Source: Himantopus leucocephalus (Eukaryota; Chordata; Aves; Charadriiformes; Recurvirostridae). From it: 64,000 nucleotides of DNA. The notes beneath the pieces are model-generated. The model did not search any database. It was not told the origin of the DNA and saw nothing but the letters and a program-made list of their open reading frames with translations. The DNA is taken from NCBI GenBank assembly GCA_003993805.1, contig RSEF01000001.1, positions 58,410,269 to 58,474,268 on the forward strand, read 5' to 3'. The position numbers and the translations under genes were made by a program. Of this stretch, positions 39,001 through 51,000 are shown one piece after another (position 1 is the stretch's first letter; each line of letters begins with the position of its first letter).

Positions 39001-42000
39001 CAAGTTTAAATTTCTTTGATACTAAAAACATGCTCCAGAGGACTTGGTGTTTAACTGTGAGATGCCATCTGCTGAAGTCAACTTCAGTGTATTTTCAGAA
39101 GATGTCTCAAGTATAGCATAATAATGCTGAACTTTAAACTCTTTAAACTGTAAAATGGGTATTGTTTTGTTTGGGGATGTACTCAGAAGACTATCGGGTC
39201 TGAGCACTTGGTGGCTCTTTCAGTAGCATCATGCAAGTATGAGGAAAATATGCTTTTAACCTAAACCTTTTTTTCATCTGCTGCTGTAGATTTTTCTCAG
39301 GTCATTTAGTACAACAACTAGTTTGATATTCTATCGTTAACAGAGGACAGTCAGGAAAAAGTTAAATTCATTTGTGTTGGACTTGCACACTGAAACCTTT
39401 GGTTATGGTAGTACAAAGAACTTAGTTCAACATATTGGTGAGCTTAACTTCTTTATCTTAAGTCTTTACCTTAACGCACATCTCCTGTACACTTCTTACT
39501 TTTTACTTAATCTCAGTGTTTAGAAACATTTCTTTTTGTTTGAGATATATTTTTATATACTTGTTTCTGTGCTTAGCATTGCTTTGTATATGAAATGCGA
39601 AATCTAACTCTTCAGTCTGAGAAAAGTGGAACAGGTGAGGAATATGGGACTGCTTTGAGGAGTAATCTGGGGCAAAGGACAGTGCACTGTAGTCTGCAAG
39701 ACCAGGCTAAAATAGCCTTTATAGCAATGCTCTGCATAAATAGAGCAATGTTTCTAGGTAACTCTGAGGACACTTGTACTTCTGCTAGATACTTTTGAGA
39801 TTAAAATCTACAGGGTTATGTCTGTATTTGAGGAGTTATCTGTAAATGATAATCTTGAGATTAAAAAAGCACCTTTGTCCAGGGAAGACAAAGCCCAAGT
39901 TTCAAACTGGTACACAAGCATGGCAAGAATACTATTAAATCAGTATGCTGTAACTGTATTGAAATCTGTCTTTTAGTAGAAGTTAATCATGTAAAGATTG
40001 AGCCGGGTAATGGTGTTACTGTCTTGAACTTGGTGTGCCACTGAATTTGTGTTTTGATTTCTTATCCTGTAGTCTTTACTTCATTTGTTAATACATTTAA
40101 GTATCCAAATCTGTATCGGACAACTAAATAGCAGGTGAAGATAAAGGGCATGCTTTCACCCTGCTTACTATGCTATGTTAGCGAAATCTTAACAGGATGT
40201 GTTGGCTGTCGTGTTGCAGCTGCTTGTAGTGTTACCAAACTGACTATGCAGCTGGGTTAGAACGTGGCTATTGCCCAAATCAGTATTAAGCCTATAAATA
40301 GGAGAATTCCATGAAAATATGCAAGATCTTAATCTTTCCCAAAGGACTGAATATGCTACTTCTATAATGTGGCTCACCATAATGATCAGAACAGTAGAGC
40401 AAAAGAAATAAATTTGTGTGTTTTAAAACATTGGGATTAATGATTTTCAAATGTGTTCTTTCTTATGTGGGTTGGTTTTAATGATATTTGTTATATTTAG
40501 CCATATCCAGAAGATCCAGCAGTGTACAAACCACTCTCCCAGGAAGAGCTGCAAAGGATAAAAAATGAAAAGAAACAGAAACAAAATGAGAGGAAACAGA
40601 AGATATCAGAGAATCGCAAGCATTTGGCTAGTGTACGGGTTGTACAGAAGAATCTTGTCTTCGTGGTAGGGCTATCTCAGCGCCTAGCAGATCCAGAGGT
40701 GAGCAGTTCACACTTGCAGATCTTGCTCTTAACCTGCTGTCAAGGAACCATTGGAATACCCTTATGCCCACCTTGTCTGTCTCCCTGATAGGTACAAAAT
40801 GAAGCAGCATTGAAAAGGTTTGCTGCTGCTGAGGCCTCCTCTTCTTAAGGGAACCTACTCAGCTTCATCCTCCAAAATAATGTCAATAAGTGTTTGTCTT
40901 TGCTTTTGGGAGTAGGGAAAGAAGAAAAAAGCCAACACTTGAAGTGTAACTAGGAAGAAGCGTGAGGGGGCGGGGGGGAAATCAGTAAGAGGAAGACCCA
41001 TGAAAGAGTTGACTTGCTACTCTGCATCCTCAGCAAGAAGCCTTTTTTTTAAAAAAAAAGATTCTGTTTAAAACATTTTATTTGCTTCCATCATCAGTCA
41101 GCTGCAGTTGGCTAATGAAACTAGTGCTAATGAGTAAAAGTACCTTGAATTAGACTACGGAGGGAGTGTACTACTGGATAAGATAGATGTCTTCAAAACG
41201 ACTGTCCCAAGTTAAGTTCACCTGATTGGACTAAATTGTCTGTAAAAATCTCGAACAGAAGTGGCTCTGTCTGAGGACTTAGAGTATGGGCTGCATTTTG
41301 GTAGACTGGGAAAGAACAAACATAAAAAGCTGCTTTTAGTGGAGGGGGAAAAAGGGACAATATGAAGGGCAAGGAAAAATCAAAGTTGAACTGATCTGGT
41401 GTATAACGCTTCAGTTTAGCAACAAATATTTACAACTGTCAGCACTGACTTGGTGCCATTTATTACTGAAAAATGTATTTGGTTTCTTTGACCAGATGGA
41501 GGGTTTGTGCGTAAGAGGAAATAATAGTATGCACAGTTTGGAGGATTTTTAACCTCAGATAATTCCACACTGAATACTTGAAGTAATCAGAAGTGGGTTT
41601 ACTGGTGTAGTAGGGAGGTAGGGATATTGTACTAGGCTTGGTGGTGGCAGTGTTCTCACTGACACACCTGAAGATAATGTGTGCTTACTGAATATTGCAT
41701 ATAGCATCAAGATGATTTGACTTCCAAGAAACCTAGCGTGAGAGAGAGACATGGGCTAAAAAAAAGTATGCTATATATTCAATTTAAGTTTTCCACTTAA
41801 GTAGGCAAAAAACTCATGCACAAATAAAGATGATTTGGAAGGGGATACTGGCTGTTATTTGCTGTTTCTGGAAATAGATATGTGGATCATAATGGAGTAC
41901 AGGTGGATCCACTTCTGTTGACATGCTCTTGTGAAAATTGTGAAGGCCGTGCTCCCGTATCTTATCAGGAGTATAATCTGCAAGACGCTTGAAGAAACTC

Positions 42001-45000
42001 TTCCACTTTACTCAGGATTGTCAGTCTCCTCTGGAATGATGCCTGAGGGTGGATGTAGGATCTTTCAAGAGGGTGTAGATCAAGTGAAGAGCAGTCAGAA
42101 GAGACCAGTGAGTGACTGGTTGTCGATACAACGTGCCCTGTAGTTCTGCAGAATGTTCCAAATGAAGACATTTATGGTCCCTTGAGAAGAGAGAGCAGGT
42201 GGTTATGTAAAGTTCTTGGATCAGTACAGTTTAACTGTACTGTCCAGTGTTAATACGGAGACAGGGCTGGGGAAACAAATCTTCCTTTTTAACCTCTCAG
42301 GTTATTGTCTAGAATTAGAAATACCCTTAGCTTATCTAGCTTCAGTCTGAGTAGTCAGTACTTCTGCATCTCCTTCCATCACGGGGATAGGAAAAGAAAG
42401 GCTTTTGCTACCAAATGTGTCAGATATACTGCCAATTCCATTGGCACACAGGTAACTGTTATTCAACAGAGTTGCTTAATATGCTAGAGATGTTCCTGCT
42501 TTGCACAGGATCCCTAAATGGTGTGTTATTACCAACTGATGCAGGGAAGGGCAAGACAGGAGTATTTATTTTTTTTTCTTCGGGGATGTGACTTCAGTCA
42601 TTCATTTCAGCATGATGTTGATTCTGAAACGTTTTTTCTTGCCCCTGTGAATTGTCATATATTGTCGTCTTGTACTTAGTCTGGCCTTCTGAAAACATGA
42701 GGCTATCTCAAGCTGATTGGTTTACTCTTTCTCTTTGGAGTGGGGCAAGTGAGTCAGGATTCAGCATTTTGTTCTCAGCAGTTAATATATCTGAATGCAA
42801 GTTTAAGGTGGTTATTTATTTTAAAACAGGAATGACTGTGACTTATTTTTTTTCTCAAATTATAAAATAGATATATACAGGAATATTTCATGCTGAATGG
42901 GCTGTATCTTGCCAGGGTAAGGTTTGGGTAACCTGAGTACCGAAAGAAATTCTAAAAATGCAACATAAGATGTGGAATATCCCTCTTAGGTTCTTTACTG
43001 CAGTGGCAACATACTCTGTATTGCAAGTAACCCATGTTTTATGTTGGAAAACAAATATACATCTACATGCTCTCCTCCTCTTTGTAGAAGAGACCCGTAT
43101 TTTATTATTTGAAACTATAGTTGCACAGTCACACAGAAGAATAAGTACAGCCCTGTATGAATTAACTTTCCAGTATACCACTTTAACTTTGTTTTCTTGT
43201 AGGTTTTGAAACGACCAGAATATTTTGGGAAGTTTGGTAAAATACATAAAGTTGTCATTAATAACAGCACATCATATGCAGGCTCACAGGTATGTCAGAG
43301 GCCTTTGTGATTATTTTATTCCTTTAGAGAAAATGCATGCGTCCAGACTGAATCTGGGGCTCCGTATTTCTGATTAAGCAATAGGTTAAAGAAGTAAAAA
43401 GAAAAAAAATACTGCACTGCAAAAATCAAATCACTCTTAAGTTACTGAAGCATTGCCCAACCAGACTCAAAGTTGGATGCAAGATGCAGTGTAGAAAGAT
43501 TAAAAACTGAGAGACAGGATGAGAACCTTCAAAGAAGCAGCAATGTGGCATTTATTCACTAATCTGCATTTCAGGGGTAAAATACTTTTAAGTATTTTTA
43601 GAACTTTCAAGCAATATTTTGATGCATTTCTTCTTTTCCCCATTCTTTATGTATCACATCTAAATTTTCATGAATTCTACCATTTTTGCCAGTTTTCCTG
43701 TTAAAAAACCTCTAGCTGTGAATATACCAGTTTATGAAGTGAGCTGCTAAAAAAGCAACTTAATGTTCAGATCTGTCTGGGGGAGTCAAAAAAAAAAAAA
43801 GGTATGTTTTCTTTCTAGGGTCCAAGTGCCAGTGCATATGTAACCTACATCCGGTCAGAAGATGCTCTCAGAGCCATTCAGTGCGTCAATAATGTGGTGG
43901 TAGACGGCAGAACACTTAAGGTGGTAATATTCTTACCTTCTTATGTATATGTGCTAGTGCTCTAGTACCAGTGTATAGTATAAAACTTTATTTCTGTGGA
44001 TATGCTTGTGTTGATGAACAAAAATGTCTAGTTTATTGGGTTTTGACCTATTTTCCTAGTATGAACCACGACATGGAAGTTCACTGAGCTTCCAGCAGGC
44101 AATGTTTTAGGGGGTTAGTGGGTAACTTCTTGAAACAAAAGTTTGAGACAAAGAAAGAGATGTACCACCACCCCCTTTCCACAGTGGCTTTTTTGCTGTA
44201 TAGCTTAACAGCACAGTGTGAAAAACTGATTACTTGCTTTTACAGAGCATTTCTGTAATCAAAACACCACACAAAAAGCTGCCTGGGAAATGCAAGTTTT
44301 CTCCTTTTGGTATCTGTGTAAACAGGTATTCAGGCTGACTTGGCCAAATTGGTGGCTACAGAAAATCATATAGTTAATAGTCACTTTCTGACCTCGCTAC
44401 AAAAGATTAACCAGTCTCATGTAATACAAACTCATAACTACTTATTTGGCTTCTTATGATTATGAATGCAAATATTTACTGAGACTATTATTTTGGTGTT
44501 TATTTAGATTGGATAAAAATAGAAATACATCCTAATTATCTAATCCTGAAGTATATAGACTTCTTACAAATGGATTTCCCAGTCCATTTGCATTAAAAAA
44601 TACATTATCATGGAACTCCAAATATGGGGAAGCAATTATTTTTTTTTCTGCAAATACAGCTTTTTTCTTATACTGTAAAAGGCATTCTTAACCTCCAGTA
44701 CTTAAGTAATGATATTTTTTTTCAGGCATCATTAGGTACAACAAAATATTGCAGTTATTTTCTAAAAAATATGCAGTGTCCAAAACCAGACTGCATGTAT
44801 CTACATGAGCTAGGAGATGAAGCAGCCAGTTTCACGAAAGAGGAAATGCAGGTAAGTGTAATGAATGGGAAACACATGAAAGTGGCATGTATGTATTTTA
44901 TTGTATGTAATTTAATCTAATGTGTATAATGTAGCTTTCTACTGAATGTTATGGCAGAGATGAATTTTGAAATCCAAAAGGTGATTAACCAGTTGGATAT

Positions 45001-48000
45001 TGACAGTGAACAGTTAGTTAAGTTTTGTTTTCATTGCATGCTGCTTTTAAAGGCTGAAAAGTCCACTGAGTGTTCATGAGTCAAAAAGATAATAAACTCT
45101 TAGCCAAGAATTCAAATAACCTTGAGTTAGCTACTTGCCCTTTGTTCATACCAAGGCAAGGTAACATATGTTAATTTAAATCTCTGTGAAAGAAGTTAGT
45201 GCAGATCTGGGTCTTCCTGTAGGTTTTGTGCGTGTGGCCAGTTATCATGGCTTAACTATTGTACTGTGATTTGACCATGCTATCTGAATTCAGATATCCC
45301 ATTCAGCCTGTGAAGAGTATAGAAACTGTTTGGAAATAAAGCATTGAGGCTAACTGTAATAGAGCATAATTACTGATGCAGGGTTTTTTTGGCTATTTCA
45401 ACATCAAAATGCTTATTATCTAGGGTATGGAAGCAAGTAAAGGGATAGCTTTACTTTCTTAAAGGTGGTGCATTCTGTGGCCTTTTGGGTCTGGCTGGGT
45501 CTGTCCATCTCCATGAGATATCGTAAAGCTTTTAAACTAAACCTCAAGTATGCCAGCCTTGCATCCATGCTTTTGATGTTGTCTGTCCATGAAGCAGGTG
45601 GTTCCCACCCCTGATGCTATCACAAATGTTGTACAAGTGGATTTTATTTCATAGAACCATAAACTCATGTAGGTTGGAAAAGACTCTTAAGAGTCCAACC
45701 ATAAAGCTAACACTGCCAAGTCCACCCCAAAGCCATGTCATGTGTTAGACTGATGTAAGCCAGAGAATAAGGAAGAATGTCCATGTGTATTACATGTTTT
45801 TTCCACAAACCAGCAGTTACTTCTGAGTATTTCAGCTACGCTTTCATAAATTAAAAATATACCCTGCTGGTTCAGGCGAACAATCCCTCTAGTATATATT
45901 TTGGTGCAAGTAATGGCAACAGGAGGTGAACTTCAAGGAGAAGTTGCAAACCAGGCCACCTTCCCTGTTCATTTCCCTGTATTTCTCCCGCCACCTACAT
46001 CTGTTACGTTATACATATTCGAGGGTATGTTCCTGTCCAGGCTTTTTAGGGTTTTTTTATAGATCTGTCAGCCATGAATTTATTTAATCTATTTTGAACC
46101 TGCTGATACTGTCAACCCTATAGTCTTTTGTGGCACCAAGCCCCAGAAGTTCACCAGCTGTTTTGTAAAGTGCTTTCTTTTGCCTGTGTTAAACTGATAT
46201 CCAGCTAATTTTATCAAGTGTCCCCTAATCCTAGCATTGTAGTACTTGCTGAAAGCAAAACCTTTACTCACCTTATCCATTGCCTTTGTGATGTTGTAAA
46301 ACTTGATCTTACCTCTCTCAACCTTCTCTCCAAATCACACAGTTTCTGGGCTCTTAAACTTCTTTGTAAAGCAGTTCCTCCCTTTCTGTGATAATTGATG
46401 TTGCCCTTCTCTGTACCTCTCAAGCTGTGTCCTCCGTGAGATGGAGAGGTCACACATCATACTCGTGATGTGGGGCAAGCAAAGTTTAATATAGCAGTCC
46501 TCAATGTTTTGTGTGTAGTGTGGTGGTGGGTGTTTGGGTTTGGGTTTTTTTTGTTTTCTGTTTTGTTTTTTTTTTTTTAATGTGCCCTTCCTAATGATGC
46601 CCAGCACATTTTTTGTGTTTGGTTGCCAGGGCATAATCAACTAACAATTTCAGAGATCTGTTGGCAGTAGCCTCAGTATCTCCTCTCTGAGCTGTAACAG
46701 CCAGCTCACAGATCAGTAGAGCGTTAGCATGGTTTAGGCTACTTTTCCCTTGGTGTGTTACCTGACGTGTCTCTGGTAAAGCTTGTTTGCCAAGTTCTTT
46801 GGGGTTCTTTTTGGAGTTCCTCATTATCAGCATGGCAGTTTACTACCCAAAGAGCTTGGTACTTTCAACAAAGAACTTCACTCCTTTCTCATGTGTGCCA
46901 ACGGTGTTGCACAAATCTGATGCCAGTCATCAGTCCTTATCGCTTGCTTCTGCATCCTAGGAGAGCGACCAGTAAGTCTTACCTTTGCCTTTCTATCTTT
47001 AAACCAGCTTCAATCCACACAAGAGCCTTTCCTCTACGCCAGGGCAGCTTCGTAAATAACTTCTGGTCTGAAACCTTATCGAAGGCTTTTTTGAAAACTT
47101 TGTGGATCCTTTTTATTTATGCTTATTGACACTATCATTAAATTCCATCATGTTAGTGAACTAAGATTCCTCTTTACAGAAGATGTTCAGATTCATTCCT
47201 AGCAGATTGTGTTTATCCATGAACTTTTTTTTTTTAGATAGACTTTAATCTCAGGAGGGATGGAGGTTGCACTTAGCAGTCTGTAGTTCACAGGATCTTT
47301 TCAACAGCCCTTTTTGTAGAAGGCAGTGGCAATCTGTCAGTCCTCTGGCCTAACTGTCAGTTAAAATTGATAGGCTACATACTTTGGCCAGGAATTCAAT
47401 TTTACATTAATTTCTTCAGGAGTCTTGAGTGGGTTATATTTGATCTTGGTGACTTAAGTGAATCTTCCTTTCTTGTTCATGGTTACATTCCTTTAACTTT
47501 CTTCTTGATTTCATATTGCTTTCTTGGAAATCATTGGAAATTACACAAGTACTGAAAAGTGCATTGTGCTTTCAGCGCACCAGCTTTCTGGAGTTTGGGT
47601 TAGTGTCAATGAATTTACAAGTCCATTTAATGAGATTGAATGTTCATTGTCAGACTTTGATTCTCTACTTAAATAAAAAAGTCAATGGATGAACTTACAT
47701 TCTAGGTTCAATAATTGTTAATAGGGCCAAACATTGTGACAAACTGAAAAGAACTGGTAGAACTCCAGGAAGTCTCTGAAAGTGAAGTTGGGAATTTAGG
47801 TAAGGTAGGTTAGAGATGCTAAGTTTGGCCTCTGGATTGCTTGTTACAAATAAAGCACGATTGCTGCAAGCTCCTATATAGGATTTTAATCCTGTTTCTT
47901 TCTTACATTTGTGTGACAGGTAAGTGAGGTTAGGACTGGCCTGATGTTCCTGGCCACAACAGTCTTTTGCCACTGAAGTCTTAAGCAAGATGAGATATCC

Positions 48001-51000
48001 AGGGAGGTTTCTTTGTGCTCAGCTGCTTGATGTTTGGCAGTGCAGATCTGCGCATCTGAGCTAGTTGCTTATATTCTATTCATAGTCAGTGATGAAGGAA
48101 GCATTTCCAGCATGCAGTATATCTCATAAAGTTTACATTTAGGTGGACCACGCTTATGAACCACACTCCTAGAACCACATTTTTTTTCTACTGTAGGTAG
48201 AAGCGTGGGTGTAGACGCTGACAAAGTTGGGTAAGGTGATGCATATACCCAATGTTTCAGTGTCCTTTTTTGAGGGTTGTGTAGGTTGACTACATAGAGA
48301 AAGACACATTCAGAATCAGCCAGTAATGGTGAACTGAAGAATTAAGTAGCAAAAAAACTGGAGATACTTAGTGTTTGACTGACTTGGAGTATTCAAATGG
48401 GATATGCAATTGCCCTTCTAAAGGAGCCCATAAGGGAATTTAGTTTCTCAGCAGTACTGTTTTTTGAATTTTGTCAAATATTCCTGCTTAATTTTTTTTT
48501 TTAAACAAGTAATAGTTTTCTTCTAGGTTGTAATATTTTTCTAGGAGGATGTCCACATTGCCTGTGCATCAATTCCATTCCTGTTCCAACAAAACGTTTA
48601 TAAAGGGAATGAATTAAGTAATGTACAAATGCTAATTTTTAGGTGTACAAATAGTGTGAGAGCCTCTAAATCAATACTGGAGATGTGATAGATAATAACA
48701 TGCGTGTTCCAGACTTAAGATTCAGAAGGCCTGACCATAAGTCTTGGCACTTGTTTCCTTTGCGAAAGGACATCTCTAAGTGTCTGGAAACTCTAAATAA
48801 AAGCTGTTGATAACTTCAAATTCACTGTTCTATTTTGCATCTTGATTCAACTCATTACAATACTTCACCTGCACATAGTAATTCTTAGGTTGGAGTGGTG
48901 TAACAACCTACAAAAAATGTGAATGCTCATCTTGAATTTGTTTCGGATGCCACTTTAAATGTTGTGGGGGGTGGATCTTGCTGCTTTTGTTTTAAATGTT
49001 TGGCCACAGAGTGTTATGTATAAGCTAGGCTGCAAAATACTGTCTTCCTTCACTCACCAGATTCAATATTCTGGAGTTGGATTGGGCCTTCTCAATTTCT
49101 GAAAGCAAGAAATTGTTCTCAATTAATTCAATTAGTTAAAAGCATATTTCAATTTCTCAGTTATTAAAAAGAATGATTTATCAGTTATTGCTCAGAATAT
49201 ACTCGTTGTCACGTGATAGTTAATGCTCAGACCACCTCAGCTCTTTTTATTAAGCTGATACAAAATTACTTCCATTTTGCAGCTTTTGGTTTAAAAGAGA
49301 GACTCCTCACTCCTTCCCATCTTCTGAAGAGCTCAATATGGTTGATATATCAAATGCAGACTGCCTTGGAAATTTAGCTGTTTGTGATTTATTTAGGTAT
49401 ATTGTGAAGCTCTTGATTAGAACTGAAGAGCCAAGTTCTAATAAGGCTATATTTTTCTGCTTTAGAAGTCTCAAAAAAATTATAAATTGGTAAATGCATC
49501 CAAGTGATTTCTAGACAAGCTTTTGATTTGTTGAGATCACCTCTGTGCTGCGATTGAGAAGCACTGTTTTGAGTTTCAGTCAGGAGTGACCTGTTAAGTT
49601 GTTAAAGCTCAATTACTAGGCTTTGAGACATGCATATGTACACTTATATATAAAAAATAATTTTATGCAAAAATATTTTCTAAAAATATTTAAATATATA
49701 AATATACATAAATATTTAATACTAAAATATTTTTGTATCTATAAAAATATATGTTAAACCAGTATTCGTTCATTGTGAGCTTCTTTCCTTAGGCGGGTAA
49801 GCACCAAGAATATGAACAGAAACTACTGCAAGAATTATACAAGCTAAACCCCAACTTTCTCCAATTATCTACGGGTACAGTTGACAAGAACAAGAACAAA
49901 GTGACAACACTGCAGAGGTATGATGCGTAAGTACTGATGCTGGACTGCCTGGCTATACTTTCTCTCTGGCTATTCCCAAAGAAAACTTCCTTATTCCTAT
50001 TGCATCCCCTAAGTTGCCCACTCTTTTTAGTGGCTATTACATGATAAACTCTGATAGTGGTTTTCTCCATGCAGAGATGTATGCACTGCTTTGTTCTAAT
50101 ACAAAGTGAGTGTGACTCTTACTTAGTAAAGAAACGGGTTTTTGCTGTGTGCATTTGGATCGCTTGTTCAGAACGAGGTATTTTTGTTCTAGAAGACCTT
50201 GTATTTTACATTTGATTAACACATAATATTTATTAAAGACCAGATGTCAGCTTTCTTGGTATTGTGTCATGATGAATGCAGTCTGTACTCTCACAACTGA
50301 GACGCCTTATAGTCTTGTTATGTTTTTTTTATTGTTTTTTATGTCATGATTTATAGTGCAGTCCTTACATTAGGTGTAAGGGCCTTGGAAATTGAAAGTA
50401 AAATCAATTTCTTTTGTGTGAGTAAGAATTTGTAAGATGCAAATAAAGATATCTTGTTTTTCATCTAATAAACATATATATTTTTCACTGTGTTGTAATT
50501 GCAGATATCACTTTTTACTTGTTAAAATAACAAACTACTTAAACAGAATATTCAGTAAGTTATGAAAAGATTTCTGTCCACATGAGTACGGAGTCATGCA
50601 AAGATAAAGGGAAGCCTAAAGTCATCAGTCCTTATGTGAATTATCCACTCAAATGTCATTTAAGATAAAGAAATACAAACTTTTAACGACTTCTTCCTTT
50701 TTGTAGGATTTTCATAATGAGACGGGCAGAACGTAAAAGGAATGTAAAAGTTAGATTACAGTTTGTACACACCTTGGCCTTGTAATCAAGGTTTGTGTTG
50801 TGTGCTAGTTTATCCGCTACTGAATTTTTCAGACAATAATTTGACACTGCAGCATCACTGCACAACAGTTTAAGCAAGAAAGTGGGTACTGTGTCTAAAA
50901 TATTGCCAATGGAGCTTGAATAAGCAGAACATAATTCTGAGAAATGGTATCCCAGCTAGTGTACTGGGATTATTTGCTTTAACTTCTGGATGAAGTGTCA

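Larger units (their letters stand above)
33020..40500. other. CNOT4: CNOT4 intron between RING and linker exons (7,481 bp)
   Basis: GT-AG intron. It contains a pyrimidine-rich zone at about 33690-34120, an unidentified coding-like remnant at about 34670-36860, and T8A20 at 37261-37288. No CR1 copy recognised. Confidence 0.85.
44852..49792. other. CNOT4: CNOT4 intron (4,941 bp)
   Basis: GT-AG intron. Contains a short CR1 fragment (45655-45740), an ancient CR1 (45863-47475) and a very AT-rich stretch (49628-49760). Confidence 0.9.
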
